Below, piece after piece: positions 48,697 to 61,719 of a stretch of 64,000 bases of DNA (within the stretch, counting starts at the first letter, position 1; every line of letters starts with the position of its first letter). This DNA comes from Phycomyces nitens. Its lineage: Eukaryota; Mucoromycota; Mucoromycetes; Mucorales; Phycomycetaceae. Below the pieces are notes generated by a model that searched no databases, was not told where the DNA came from, and worked only from the letters and a program-made list of their open reading frames with translations. The DNA is taken from the NCBI GenBank assembly GCA_022702545.1, contig JAHRBC010000003.1, forward strand, positions 2,170,001-2,234,000, in the 5' to 3' direction. Position numbers and translations under genes: made by a program.

Positions 48697-51600
48697 TTAC
48701 TGGATAATAAAAAGATGGGCATTCAGAATTAACGACCAATAGGAACCGAATTTTGATACATTAATTACATGAATGTTTCCATGCCCATTAACGACAAAGC
48801 CAAAGTCCATAACCTCTTTGCATTTCAGAGTTGTATCCACAGGGATAATCTCACAAGGTCGGATATGCGGGTTTCCACAAGAATCAGTGCAAAAACCAGG
48901 AAGAGAAGAGCAAATATCATAGTCGGCTGTAACTAACAAGTACTTTTGCAAGCTAAAAGATCCATCTTGATTTCTCAAGACTTTACCAAGCAACAAGGTA
49001 TTGCCATGCAAAAAGAGTCCAGTTAAGCCATCAACTACTTGGGACTTGTTGATATAGTAGCTGTCGGTTTGGTTCTTTCGAGCACCAAAGAAGTGCTTGT
49101 TGAAATCCACGTTTTCAGTCTGCAATCTTTGGATCAGAGAACCACTTTCGCCATGGACTAGGCATTCTTTCTTGACACCATTTTCTTTCCAGGTCTTGGT
49201 ATACACAAAGGATAGACCGTTGAACAGTTGCCGGCACATGAACTGCTTTCCAAAACGAGTGGTGACATCGCGAGAAGTGTACTGTCGGTTCGTCTGGAAA
49301 AGATGTTCACGGATGAACTTGTTGAACTGTTCAGAACTCTCGGTCTCGTACTGAAGGGGGCATCCGAATCTTTGTATATCGTCGACCAAATGGTGGAGCA
49401 TGTGTATCTTGGGGCGCAAAGAGAACATGGGGGGCTTTCCAGAACTTCCAATCAAGTGTTGATCTAACATAAAAAGAGATCTCGTGAAATTTGATAATGC
49501 AACTTGTAAAGAATGGATATACACATCAGAGCCACATTCAATACCACGAAGGTATATCAAAGAGGTCAACTGTCCCAAGTAGGTAAAGCATTGCATAAAG
49601 ACATCAAAACGTTCAACTTGTTCAGAGAATACAGTACCAAGAACCGTAGGTAAAACCTGTATGAGCTGCTTATAATCTCGGCCAACGAATGAACCACTGT
49701 GGCGAAGATTATTCCTGAAAGTTCTTGAGTACGCAGAGCTGTTTCTGCTAGACATAATCGCTCTACCAAGACGATCTCTTTCTGAAGGTTTAAGAACTTC
49801 CTTCAACAGATAGTCTACCAGATATTTAATGCAACCAAGTGGGACAGTATGGAGCACCTCTACTGGACAATCTTGGGCTGGGTCAAATGCACCTAAACGA
49901 AGAAACTTTTCACTACCATTGACAATAAAGCTATATGTATTAGACATAACCTTGTACTTTTGAATATCGGTTCCTTTCAATTGAACAGCATCACGGAAAT
50001 GTGCCAAGTGCTTCTTGGGATACTCATGAGATATGTACGTATCAGATGAGTTTGGCATTGATCGGACAAGACCAGAAAGCGTAGAATGTTTTGGGCAGAA
50101 ACATTTACGGCATGGATATCTGGAGTTGGTACCCTTGTGCATAGCCAACTGCGAGTGTCTAGGATTGTCCGCCATCAAAAAGAGAAGAGGGGCGACAAGA
50201 AGAACGTATTCATTATGATCATATGAATATACTTCGATACCACGTTCCAACTGAGCAAGATTATCAACAATTGGGCCTAGCATATCGACAGCTCGCAGAT
50301 TTTTATCCGATGTGCAGACAAACAAAGTATTCTCTCGACGACTTCTTTTTTCCAAAGACATGGCGCCAAGGTACATTAAGTAGCTGTCAAAAACATTGTA
50401 TTGCTTTGACTTGTTTCCAGAAGTATCGTCAGACCAGAGGATGATAGGAGCAACCACAACCTTCATATATCGTGCACCATTATGAGAAGAGCTGGGATAG
50501 GCACGTTTGAATCCATTAGAGGGACAAGCTCCAGACCAAAGACAAGCGATATGGGGATCAAGGCCATCGTGAACCAGAGACAACCTTCCGTTACTGTCAT
50601 AGACTACTGTACAGCCATTTCCTCCGAACGACTGATCCTTTGGAATCGGGCAAACAAGTTCATTCAATGGTACCAAGTACCTCTCCGGAAGGATCGCAAA
50701 GTTGGTAGTCAATCCAGTCATTATGCCAAGTTCGATATTGTCGAGAGAGCTGCTTAGGAAACGGAACGATTCAACAAAAGCCATCTTTGAATTGTCTCCA
50801 GAAACAGTTTGGCCTTCTTTGGTGAGGAACTTGCTCAATAGCCAGCAGTAGCCATGTCTGTCTTTTGCAATATCACCAATCCAATAGTCCTGGCCGTTAA
50901 CTGTCATCATGGGTGTTTGAAGACTTTCATGATGTTTCCATTTATCACCCTGATTCAAGTTCATGATCTGGCCAGTCGTGAAATCAGGGAGGGTAGATAT
51001 TTGGTCAATCATACCCGGTGTGGCAGCAATGTTCTTCAAGTACTCAGAGGGCTTGTTCATGAAGAATGCATGCTCTTCTCCATCCTTGTTCGTTCCTTTG
51101 CATTCGACAGGACTGAGAACTGGGACCTTTGACTTGATGCGACTTTGGAAATTGAGGATTCTGTCAGGGGCTGGTAAGACTAATGTCTCCGTAGATTCCT
51201 CTTGCAACTTCAAGGTGAGCTTCAGCAGATAATGGATCTTTTTCACCATGCATTCCGAGCAAAGATCTTCGTCACCATAAAAGAATGCGTGGAGCAATCC
51301 TTCAACGCTGGACTTGAATGGATTTGTCATATCCACAATGTGATCCACTTGTTCTGTTCGGCTTGTTGCATAATTCAATCGACCAATATCCTCTTCAGTA
51401 GTGTCTGAAACGGCATCATACGATTGATCCTCAAAGCTTCTCGACAAAGGCAGAATCGTATTGAGAAGGAGTGCTTCATCAATTTGGGGCAGTACAGAGT
51501 CTGTTTCATCGTTGTCATCTTCATCCGAGTTATAGACATCGGCATCTGACATATCATCGTATTCATCATCATTCTGATCATTGTCTTGGCTATCTTCATC

Positions 51601-52026
51601 ACCAGAATCATTTTCGTTGTCAATATTAGGATCATAATGCTGAAAAGCAAATTCACCAAGGTCAATAGACATAGAACGAGAGGGGTCTACTGATTCATCA
51701 AGATCAGATCCAGTCATCGAGATGGGACTATTAAAGGTCCTAATATTAATACATAATACTTATGGTTTTATCAAATAAACTTACTTCTCCTGCTTCCAAG
51801 AAAACAACTTCTTGAAATACTCGGAGTCCACCTTTTCTGGATGCTTCAACCTCACATGCTGGCAAAATGAGTTAAAAACACGGACTTTTCCATCCTTGCA
51901 CCATGGACACGTTTGCGATTGTCTGATCTTGTTAACCCTGAGGTTAAGGACGCTTGAAGAACCAGTATTGTTTTTGTTGTTATTGTTATTGTTGTTTTTG
52001 TTGATGTTATTGTAATTGTTGTTCAT
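48697..52026 (-). CDS. CMC-superfamily transposase with N-terminal zinc finger, 2 exons, intact
   Basis: Exon 1 is 52026-51785 and exon 2 is 51739-48697. GTAAGT...TTAG intron; the join E-K-T-F keeps frame. The N-terminus is Asn-rich, then a C2H2/BED-like finger (CPWCKDGKVRVFNSFCQHVRLKH). An acidic stretch (DEDSQDNDQNDDEYDD) precedes the transposase core. Signature motifs are ILWSDDTSGNKSKQYN, LLFLMADNPRHSQLAMH followed by CRKCFCP, CPVEVLHTVPLGCIKYLV, and HMLHHLVDDIQRFGCPL with SRDVTTRFGKQ. These match fungal EnSpm/CMC-type (Plavaka-like) transposases; the DDTSGN and ADNPR blocks probably carry catalytic Asp residues. About 1,095 residues with no internal stop, so this could be an active or recently active copy. 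Confidence 0.85.
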
Positions 52027-52660
52027 AATTATAGTGTATGAAAGGACTTTAACAATTTGTTAGAAACAAAGGTGGGCTAATTTATAGAATTAAGGAACCT
52101 TTTGACGTAAGTTAATGCTAGTCACAATTGTCATTACGTAGGAATTTCCAAGCAATTCTTATTTTTGTCTTATGTTTTTCACGTTCTAAACAAAAGAAAA
52201 AATAAGATGACTCTATTACATCAGCTTATTAATGCTAATCATTTACTTGTATGTCATTACCACGTAACCTTCATAGTAAGAAAAGCTTAGCTTCATACTT
52301 TCACACGAAAAACACTAGGTATGATAAAACACGCGTTACATTTACCTTTACTAACTTTTTTATCATTAGTCAATAGGTATTGTTATATGTATAGACTTAC
52401 CGAGAAATACAAGCCTTATACTTGGTATGTACGTATGCTATTATCTTATTTCCACATTATATGAATATATCATTTACTTATCATTGCTACATTTATAGGC
52501 CCTTCATCTTGTCTTTCCATTGTAAAAAAGGTATTTATATTATTATCCTAAGGATATACATGCTCAGCATAACTAACTCATCTACTGTACTGTAGGTAAG
52601 TCTCTTAGACATCATTATGGCATTACTATGAAGCATTTAGTAGTGTAGCTATTGCAGCCT

Positions 52661-52775
52661 GTGTAGTAGGCTATGCAGTAGGCTGTGTAGTAGGCTATAC
52701 AGTAGGCTATACAGTAGGCTATACAGTAGGCTATACAGTATGTAAATAGTATGTAAATAGTACGTAAATAGTAGG
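52661..52775. repeat. 12-bp and 11-bp tandem repeats (subterminal, CMC element)
   Basis: About seven units of AGTAGGCTATAC/GTAGTAGGCTAT type (52661-52740) pass into three units of AGTATGTAAAT (52738-52770). They lie on the right side of the nested element, outside its gene. Subterminal arrays are typical binding targets in CACTA-like elements. Confidence 0.85.
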
Positions 52776-53001
52776 CTGTATTATTAGGAACTAAAATTTA
52801 TTTCAATAAAAAAATATATTTTTAAACCAATAATATTATTATATTTTATGTATTTTACCAATTATTTGCCCTACCCCCCAAATATCAAATCTTTTTTTAG
52901 CAGAAGCTTTGTATAACTTTGACTCCATATATGGTATGTATTTCGCTAAAACTATAAATACTCTTTCGTCTGCGGGACTAGAATAAAAATCGGTGGGTGT
53001 G

Positions 53002-54229
53002 ATACTTGAATACGTTTTAAAAGAACATTATTAGACATTACAATCAATTATTTGGTTTCCAAGTATACTTGAATCCATTTTAAAATCGTTTTATTGGACA
53101 TAATATTCTGGATAAATGATAAAATTTTTATTTAATAGAACAGAATAGAAGAATACTTCTTTTAAATATGTTGTGGCAAATGGTTTACCAAAAAATTTAT
53201 TTCATAAAAATATTTTGTAAATACTATAATATCTATTGCAATATATCTCTGTCTATAATATGGATTACTATACAATTAATACTACAACATACCTTTTCAT
53301 TAGATAATAGAATAATATAGATAGATACTTTACAATCATGACATATAAACCAATCGCACATTTTGATATCTATTAAAATAAAATTATATAATAAAAAATA
53401 TGATTAATAATTTGATATCATTATATAAATATATTTGAATATTTATCCACTTACCATTATTATAAAAATATCAGGGGGAATTATATAAAGATACTATATA
53501 GTATGATCTTGATATTAAATGTTAATAAAAAATAAATTTGTATAGAAATGCTACTTGCCAAGCAAATTATAATCTATGGGATTTCAGTATTTGATGACTA
53601 TATTGCAATACTTAGATGACCTTACATAGATACTAAAAATAAAATGTGAGTAAGAAAATAAAGATATATTTCTTTAAGTAGACATACCATATGCTTATTA
53701 TTTAAAAATCCCGTTATTGTAAACAAATAGTAAAATCTGTAATAGGGTAGTTAGCAAGTAAATAAAATCTTTATCAATTGATTTACCTTTTTATAATGAA
53801 AAGAGAACTAGTATGTGTATCTTTCATTATTAAATAAGCATCTACAATATTATAATTGTATTAGAGTAATGTAAAATATAATGTAAAATCACACACCATG
53901 ACATACTACAAGTGCAAGTAATAAACAGAGAAAAAGAGAAAAAATAAAAAATAAAAAAAAATAAAAACAAAAATGTTTAAATAAAAATTATTTTCACCTC
54001 ATAATCGAGGCAATTAAAATAATGCGGCCAAACTGGATTACAATATTTATTATGATATTAAACTTCCAAGATGTTCTTTGTATATAAAAAAGTTTTTATT
54101 AAATAAGTCTTCTTTCTCTGCTCTCAAGTTACCAAGAATATTACTATCTCTTATATCTTATCATGTATGTAAACTATCCAAAAAATCAATATAAATTAAT
54201 AAAAAAAAATTAATATTTCTATAAAGAAA
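53002..54229. other. Left subterminal region of the CACTA element
   Basis: AT-rich and non-coding. It is colinear with 60.6-61.7 kb in the second copy (GGTTTACCAAAAAATTTATT versus AGTTTACGAAAAAAAAATTT). It presumably holds the promoter of the accessory gene at 54230. Confidence 0.7.
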
Positions 54230-55495
54230 ATGCCATCCAACACTCCCAGAACTCCAGGACGCCAAACCCGAATGAATGCAGAGGCTACAGCCTCTCACCA
54301 GGTTCAGGCTGGTAGAATTGACAATTGTCAGATTGCTCAAAGAGTCCCACCTGTTGCCAATGAAGACCAGCGGTACGAGGCAATAATTGGCATGCTGAAT
54401 GGTGTCAATAGCAACATGGTAGCTGTCAACAATAAGCTTGGCATGCTTATTGACAGTCAGGGCAAGACTCACCAGGCTGTAGGTGCATTGGCCGATGCCC
54501 ATGCAAACAATGTGATTCAACAACAATTGGCTGTTCCAATTGCAATTGCTCCTTCCTCAGCCCCTCCAAACATGCTAGGTATTACTGGAATGGGTGATAT
54601 TATCCTGGTAAGAGCCACTTGTTATATAATATAATATGACACTATTAAATAAATTATATTTAGGAATTGATCAGTGACAAGATGTGGAAGAAAGACTTCC
54701 TATCCAATGATCTATCTCTGATTGCTGAAAATGAAAGCAAAAAGAGGTGGAATAAGGATGAGCAGATCAACCACCCGGACAATGTTGCTGTCATCAACTA
54801 CTTGAAAGAGTATATTCTTTCCCAGCCCCGTGCTGCTGGTTTTTGGCCTGGTATGGTAGTTGCCAAAATAAAAAATAACTACAAGACCTACCATCGGTAT
54901 GCCAATATGACAATTGAGCAGGCAGAAGTCAAGAAGCGTAAAGGACGATCGAGCAGCCGTATTTCAGAGGTTTGTAATAGCAGGTTTATAATAATTAAAT
55001 ATTTTATTTGTCTTTTATGCTTATTTAAAAAAAAACTAGATCTGCTCTCGTCGTAAAGATTTTTATGAAAGTAACTGGAGACTTGTTGATGAGGAGATGG
55101 GTCGTGCTGCAGACAATTTTGGAGAAATGGCTTACAGCAATCTTCTTCAGAAGGAAGCAATGTCAGATGGTGAATCTGGGGATGAGGAGATTGCTGTTGG
55201 CTATACAGTACATGTTTTGAAAGTTGCTCGTCCCAGCTGGCGAAGTGAGGAGGTAAATATCTTTTATAAAAGACAATATAATTTAGTATAAGAGGAAAAA
55301 ACAAAACTAATAAAATAAACGTAGTTCAACAAACTCTTGGTAGTCATTGACCATATGACAAAAGAACGTGACTTGGGTAAATCCAAAATGAAGTCAAAGC
55401 CAAGAATGCCCCGATACCAAAGAACGGTCAAGGTTACTCCTGTTCCCAGTAACCTTGCATTGTCATTGCCACCCTGGGCTGTTAACAGTGAATAA
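54230..55495 (+). CDS. CACTA accessory protein, four exons, unknown (copy 1, intact)
   Basis: Exons 54230-54607, 54664-54969, 55040-55252, 55325-55495; all phase 0, total 355 codons. It has no family I can name with confidence. The N-terminus is polar (TPGRQTRMNAEATASHQVQ). A helical segment follows (LNGVNSNMVAVNNKLGML). The exon-2 core (MWKKDF...IAENESKKRWNKDEQINHP, YLKEYILSQP, FWPGMVVAKIKNNYK) is strongly conserved in copy 2. Its pattern (Asp/Asn-Val, helix with YLKEYI, Trp, KIxNxY) faintly resembles a BEN domain. Basic KKRKGRSSSR follows, then acidic SDGESGDEE. The basic stretch and the placement beside a transposase suggest DNA binding, analogous to plant TNPA; this is inference. It ends 84 bp from the convergent transposase gene. 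Confidence 0.82.
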
Positions 55496-55579
55496 ATAAT
55501 TTTTCACTATATCTCTATGCTTAATAACAACTGTTGAAGACTTAATTAATATGAAGATAAAGGTAGATATATTTAAAAA

Positions 55580-58500
55580 TTAAAAATAGATTTTTTTGGG
55601 CAAAGGAATTACAATTTTCTTGGTTTTATAGTCAAGTATGGCCACAGGCATGAGAATACGATGGATGGGCAACACGCTCTGAAAATCCAATGATGAAAAA
55701 GTGTCCTGGTGAATTTCAGTACCTTCAAACTCTCTACTGATGTCAGAGGTGGTTTTGTACCATTTGACAAAAGCAAAGGTATGTTGGCTGTTGTGGCGCA
55801 TGGGAGATGTTGTTGATATTGGACTAAAAGCATGTATAAAAATATATTGGATTTCTCCAACGTATGCATATACTGCATTTGTCCTGTTCTCCACAAACAA
55901 TGCCTGAATATATGAGCCCCGTTTTTGCCGTTGGAACCTTTGAACACCTGCCCAAGAATGTTGATTGACTTTAGCATCATGATCCAGTCATTTACAAATG
56001 CAGAGCTTGCCATGCTCTCTTTGCAACTCGAAATGTTCTTGTCATTGTACGCGACTTGATAGTATTCCACAAGACAATCATACTCTGACTTTGACATTGG
56101 TGACAAAGGTTTTGTTGCAAACGGAAATACAGACGGTGGCAGTGACTCATTCCCTTTGATTGCCATTGATAGGTCTTGTGCGGCATTCAAGAACTCAGGA
56201 AGAGAAAACAAATGGTGTTGGCTTGCATGGTTTCCTTGTTTGCTATTAGGCTCTAATGATTTTCTGAATATATCAAGAAAGGTATGTGAATCAACAGATT
56301 GAAGAATATGCTGTGCAAAGTCGTCCTTATGCGATTCTTCCACAAACTTCTTCATATACGTCAACTCAAATCCATTTTTCTTGTTGGTGTGGAAGTTTTT
56401 GAGGATGCCATTATACCGCTCAAAACTGAAAAGCCAGTATCCATAGACGGGCCCAAAATCCTTGATCGTTTTTGATAGATGGAGATGCAGATGCATGTTC
56501 GGTGACAACAAATCAGCATTGTAGATAGACTCACACCCTTGACAAAAATCCTGGAGATATTGGTGTGCCATGCCAATTTCTTCTTGTGTGATACTAGGCT
56601 TTACCAGGAGTCAGCATGCATCAACAAAAAGGATCCAGTTCCTGAAATTCCTTTCTGGAAGGACACCCTTCAATGCCACGGGTGAGTATGACAGGCACCA
56701 CGACTTCCACTCGTCTGCCTTCATGAAGGGGAACCCCTTCCCAATCTTTGTCTTTAATGTCATGTAGTCTGGCGGCAATACCATCTTTTCCACCATCTTC
56801 TGCATGGCAACAAGACTCTTATCATTGACTAGACCATCTGCAACCCATCTCTCCATCATCCTCTTGGCAGTGCCTAAGAAGAGATTGTGCATTGGATCAA
56901 TGATTGTGCAGCGGACAACGTCAAAGTACTGGAGACGATGCAGTTCGGACCAGCAAACACCACTGGTAACTTCAAGGCGCTGCCTCTCAGCTTGAGTGGC
57001 TGCATTTCTCCAGACCTCAGCATCCTTATGATTATCATCTCTAGTGCGAAGGAGCCACTTTGAGGAATCAAATCCAGAATAATCAACGGAGCTTGTGCCA
57101 GCTAACCGAGTGAACCGACGATTACACTTATGACAAGCATTTGTACTCGTATGGGAGGTGAACCCACATACTTTCCTTGCGGCGGGAATGTCACATGCAA
57201 CCAGAAAGAGAGCGGCATGGACAGTTGCACCAGATGGGCATTGGTAAGTTTTCATTCAAATTCCTTTGTAGAGATCCTCCAACTCATTGACCAGTGGTTT
57301 GAGATAGTGATTTATCTCTGAGGTTTTCGCTTCTCTGGGTCCAGGCATTAATCCAACAAGGATCACATTCTCTTTCTTGAATCTGATATCCCGTGGAAGA
57401 TTGTTGATTGCAAGATAGATGGCACCACAAGAATATGTTACACCATCAAACGGTTGAAACCAGTCAATGTTCAATGTCAACATGAGAGATCGCTCACTGT
57501 CAACAAAGGGGGTTCCATTTACATCAGCCAATTTGTTCCACATTTTCCCATCATACACGTCAAACATCATGCCCTCTGCCTTTGGGCCACGATTCCATGA
57601 GTTGATCAAATCTTCAAATCCAGGGCGGTGGAAGAACTTCTGGAGAGAATTTTTGAGGGAATGGTAAACATATGTCTTTTTTGGGATTCTTGATACAGAA
57701 CCAGACACAAAAAGTGGGTTGCCACACACAGAGTTTTTCCCAAACTTGTCAAAGATACAATGAGATGGAGCGGCCAAATCGTTCTCATATACTTTATGGC
57801 ACTCAGAGCAAGAAATATACTTTGTGATACCATTTGTCAAAGTGTCCATACCAGCCAGCTTTTGAGTCCAGGAACACTGACAGGAAGGCAGAATGGATCA
57901 AAAAACAATGCAAGGATCTTGTTCACAATGGTAATCAAGACGACTGCACCTTCATCAACAACATACAAGGATACAAAGAGTGCGATGTTGATCACAATGA
58001 AATGGTGAATGAAATTTAATTTCAAGATGGATTCTGAAGAATAATCTATTACAAGGAGTATTAATTTATGAGAGTTTGTTTAAGGGCCTGATATTGATTA
58101 TTATTATACAAACCTTCATCTTCAAGTATCTCACAGTCACTGTTTTCATTATCTTCATCTTCTTCCTCAGAGCTATCATTACCAGGATCTTGTTCTTCAA
58201 ACCCAAAGACAGAATCTGCCTCGGAAAAAGGTAGGCTTCTTGTCATCTCAGCTCTAGTTTCTTCAAAAGAGATCGGGCCTATAAAATCAAAATATTAGCC
58301 CTAAACAGCCAATGAAAAATAAATTATTCTTACCATTGCACTCATAATCAACTTTGGCTTCATATTGTTCACTCTGAGAAAGCTCTGCATTATCAATTGC
58401 AATGGAATCAAGTACATAACTGGTTGTCTCAGTTGCTTTATTACAAGATAATAAAATATAAACATTATTTTGCTGAATATTAGAAATTAAATTTTTTTAT

Positions 58501-58653
58501 CTTATATCTTTGGGCAACCAATTTGTTTTCATTATCTTTTTTCAAATGACGGTTGAAAGTTTGGAGAGACAACATATCATATCCACCTTCTTTATTTTTG
58601 CACATGGAGCATCTGCACTCCTTTTTAGTTCTTGAGTTGCGTGTGGGAGCCAT
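55580..58653 (-). pseudogene. tnp2-type CACTA transposase (copy 1), broken
   Basis: tnp2 (En/Spm) family. The N-terminus at 58653 has a Cys-rich finger (CRCSMCKNKEGGYD, then FNRHLKK). Exons at about 58400-58000 encode an acidic linker (EEEDEDNENSDCE) and a helical block (VVDEGAVVLITIVNKI). The core at 57849-55609 has CSECHKVYENDLA, VILVGLMPGPREAKT, ATVHAALFLVACDIPAARK, CGFTSHTSTNACHKCNRRF, DYSGFDSSKW, TIIDPMHNLFLGTAKRMME and FGPVYGYWLFSFERYNGIL. Breaks: a frameshift near 57850, in-frame TGA 57258-57256 and 56613-56611, and a frameshift near 55905. The second copy matches the C-terminal part. Without those breaks it would be a full-length transposase; as is, it is inactive. Confidence 0.9.
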
Positions 58654-58903
58654 TGTTAAATAAAATGTTTATAATTATGTTTAGCAGTAAAGAAAAGGAG
58701 TTCAAAGAATAGTTTATTACACTTTAATTGAGTTTGACTTTGACATCTAAAGGTACACAACGGTTTTTAGCCAATGGTGATGGCCAAACCATTATTGAAA
58801 TGGATTTTATAAAAAAATATCTGAATTACAATTTTATTTTTTCTAGGACACAGAACTTCAACATACTGTACATATGTAAAGTAACACCATTTTTGCAGTG
58901 ATA

Positions 58904-59955
58904 TAAAGAAAGATGCAACTTTAAATGATGCCAAATATGTTCAATCGGATTCAGGTCTGGGGATTGAGCTGGCCAAGGGAGTACTTGCAATTCCATATCA
59001 CTGATATACTGTTTTGTTGTCTTGGCTGTGTGTTTTGGGTCATTATCATGCTGAAAAAAGATGTTTTCCTTATTAAAACCATAGAAATTTATAGTTTCTT
59101 TCAGGTTATCTTCAAGTATATCACAGTAAACTTTGCTTGTCATGAGCTCTTGTATGTGACAACCATATCCAATGCCTTCATAAGTCATGCATTCCCACAT
59201 CATCAAACTGCCTCCTCTATATTTTACCATTAAATCAAGATGATGGTCTTGTAGTGGGTCATCTGGCCTTTTCTAATGATACTTTACTCCATCAGATCCC
59301 CAAATATTGATTTTGGTTTCATCTGAGAATATAACATGTTTCCAATCATGAATAGTCCTGTGTTGATATTCTAAAGCCCATTTAAGTCTTGCTTGTTGAT
59401 TTTTCTCTGATATCATTGGCTTCTTCTTTTTAATTGCTGCTCTGAAACCAAGGGCCTTGAGAGTCTTGCAAACAGTAGAGTAGTTAAGCTGTAGCCCTTC
59501 TTGACCCAATTGGATATGTGCCTCTTTGGCAGTTCATATTTCACTAGTTACAAATTATCTTACTAACAGGCGCCTTCTGACATGAGAAATTTTTGCAATT
59601 CGGCCACCAATAGAGATTTTTTCAGTAATTTTCATCTTCTTTTTGTACTTGGATACAGTCCCAGCAGATATAGAAAGGTTCTTGGAGATTTTCTTGACAG
59701 AAGCCCCACTTTTAAGCTGACTTTGGATAGAATTTCTGAGAGAAAGAAGCAGAATTTTCATTTTAAAAGAAACAAGGAATAATATGGAAATAAAAAGAAA
59801 AACTTAGTCATTTATATATGTTTTTATTTTATATTCCAATTATATGACTCATTTTGACTATTATATGTGACTTTGAACAATTTATAAGCAAAAGTCAGAG
59901 AGAAATAATTTATTTTCTATTAATTTATCCAAAGTGGAAAAAGGGTTCGCATACT
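58904..59955 (-). pseudogene. Tc1 transposase, N-terminal piece of split copy
   Basis: The minus strand from ATG 59761 carries the Tc1 helix-turn-helix (LKSGASVKKISKNLSISAGTV), then GQEGLQLNYSTVCKTLKALG, the catalytic FSDETK, MMWECMTYEGIGYG, QHDNDPKHTAK and SPDLNPIEHIWHHLK. Several stops and frameshifts interrupt it (e.g. TAG after KYH near 59275, stops near 59540). The coding sequence breaks off at 58904, exactly at the CACTA insertion, and resumes at 48197. The element end (GTGGAAAAAGGGTTCGCATA, about 59934-59953) is the inverse of the one at 48038-48015. Confidence 0.9.
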
Positions 59956-60277
59956 TTTCAAAAATTTGTCTGGGTTTTATTAAATCAATATTCATTCTCA
60001 GCCATTGATATCTTTGCATCTCCTTATTTTTCCTTGATTGCTATCTGAATTTTGAGGAATAGTAGCTTTTTCAGAGGAGGCTTGGCTGAGTACCTAGTTA
60101 TTTTTTCTCAATTTATTTATTCAAAAATGTCCACCAACACCATTATCTATAATGTCCCAAACATTTAAAATGCTTTAATCAACTCCTCCATTGAAGGCAT
60201 TAAGATGCTTCCTTTGAATACAACAATCTCAGTAAAAGCAAATGAATGGGAGCAGTGTCTTAGCCAAATGAATATAC
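59956..60277. other. Spacer between Tc1 end and second CACTA copy
   Basis: About 320 bp. A frame starting ATGTCCACCAACACC at 60127 is broken by a TAA after a few codons and has no recognisable domain. Confidence 0.4.
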
Positions 60278-61719
60278 CACTGCAAAAATGACCCCAATTT
60301 TTATATGTGAAATAAAGTAGGATTCTGAGAAATAGTGACAATAAAACCTGGGTTCCGATGAAAATTTATCTGAGCTACAGATACATGGGCACATATGGAA
60401 TGAATTGTTTCCTTCGGCAGACAGAATAGTCTGTGCGTGGACAATGGTTTCTTTAGTTACCATGAACCCAGAAAACTCAATTAGGATCAATATTTCTTTA
60501 CATTTCTGATTGTGATCAGTCTATTTCTATTTAAAAGACAGTGTTTTTGAAAGGTCTTTTGTCTGTCGGCAGTGTGGAGTGTCACTGCCTACCACTGTAT
60601 GGCAGTTTCTATTGGATATCATATTATGTATTCTATTGATATTTCTTGATATAATTGTCCAGAACCATTTTCTCAAGCTTCTTTAAAAGAACAATTTATG
60701 GGAAATAGTTTACGAAAAAAAAATTTATTTGATAAAAAATATTTATTTTCTAGTTGGATCGCCTAGTTATCTATTCAAAGCATGGGTTATTCATATATTA
60801 ACATTATGGATTACCTTTTACAAATGCAATTGAAATGAGCAAAAACAATTTACAGCAATTGAATATGAAATGGGAATACTACTTGGATATATAATGTGAA
60901 TCTCTATACTGAAAACAAAACATTGATTAGGTTTATGTATTATGTCTTTTACCATTAGAGAGAGAGAAAACTTACTTGAGGCAGATTCAGCATACTTGGT
61001 ACTGAATTGAAAACAACAAAGATGTTAATAATGTATTATGAATAGAGAATATAACAGAGAAGTTATACTTATAATACACTCGCAAAAGTATGACTAATAT
61101 TTAAATATAATATTGCAAGATCTATGAGAGTAAGATAATAGAATATGAGTGTTAGTCTACATGGGGTTATAGTGTTATTGATTATATATACCATATTATA
61201 TACTGCTATGGTTCTCAGCCGTGTAAAGTGCGCAGTATCTATAATTTATAAATGTTTAGTAAGAAAATGAATATTTGTATGGGTCAATCTTTATCTTACC
61301 AGTGAGATAAGTTGCGGTATATTTAATACTATTAGTAGTTAAGCAATGTCATTTAGTAAAAGTAAAAGTAAAAATAAAAGGAAAAAGACTTACTTGGATA
61401 TTTAACTAAAAAAAAAAAGAACAAATGAGTAAGCAAAGAGGAAAAGGCAAATGGAACCGAAAGAGTGGTTTAAATTGTAAAACAAAATAAAAAATATCCT
61501 AAAAGAAAAATCATTGAGTCCAAAACCAAATCACAAAACTCATATTCATATTACGCTTTCACAAATCATTTATAGCTATAAAAGATGAATATCGAATTCA
61601 TTATTATATTCTTCATATCACTTAAAGAAATCTTTATTACTTACTGTGAACTATATTGTATGTATATCTCTTTACTTGTATAATCCTTAATAGTATTTAA
61701 CTAATTTTGCCTATAGAAA

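Larger units (their letters stand above)
48494..53001 (-). mobile_element. Nested CMC-type (CACTA-like) element with its own transposase
   Basis: 4,508-bp element with inverted ends CACACCCAC(T/C)GATTTTT at 48494-48510 and 52987-53001, flanked by AT on both sides (2-bp TSD, tentative because the inverted similarity extends a few bases further out). It carries one two-exon transposase gene (52026-48697, minus). It sits 296 bp inside the larger CACTA element. Subtracting it brings the spacing between left TIR and accessory gene to about 1.5 kb, close to the 1.44 kb in the second CACTA copy, which supports the nesting. Confidence 0.8.
48198..58903. mobile_element. 10.7-kb autonomous-type CACTA (tnp2) element with 30-bp TIRs
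   Basis: The ends start CACTGCAAAAA. The two 30-bp terminal inverted repeats match at 26 positions, and the flanking direct duplication is ATA (48195-48197 and 58904-58906). It is inserted in a Tc1 transposase gene, whose frame is restored when it is removed. Contents: an accessory four-exon gene (54230-55495, plus), a tnp2-type transposase gene (58653-55580, minus, broken) and a nested CMC element (48494-53001). Without the nested element it is about 6.2 kb. Its left subterminal sequence is colinear with the second copy at 60278 onward (e.g. near 53172-53220 versus 60698-60760). Confidence 0.92.
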
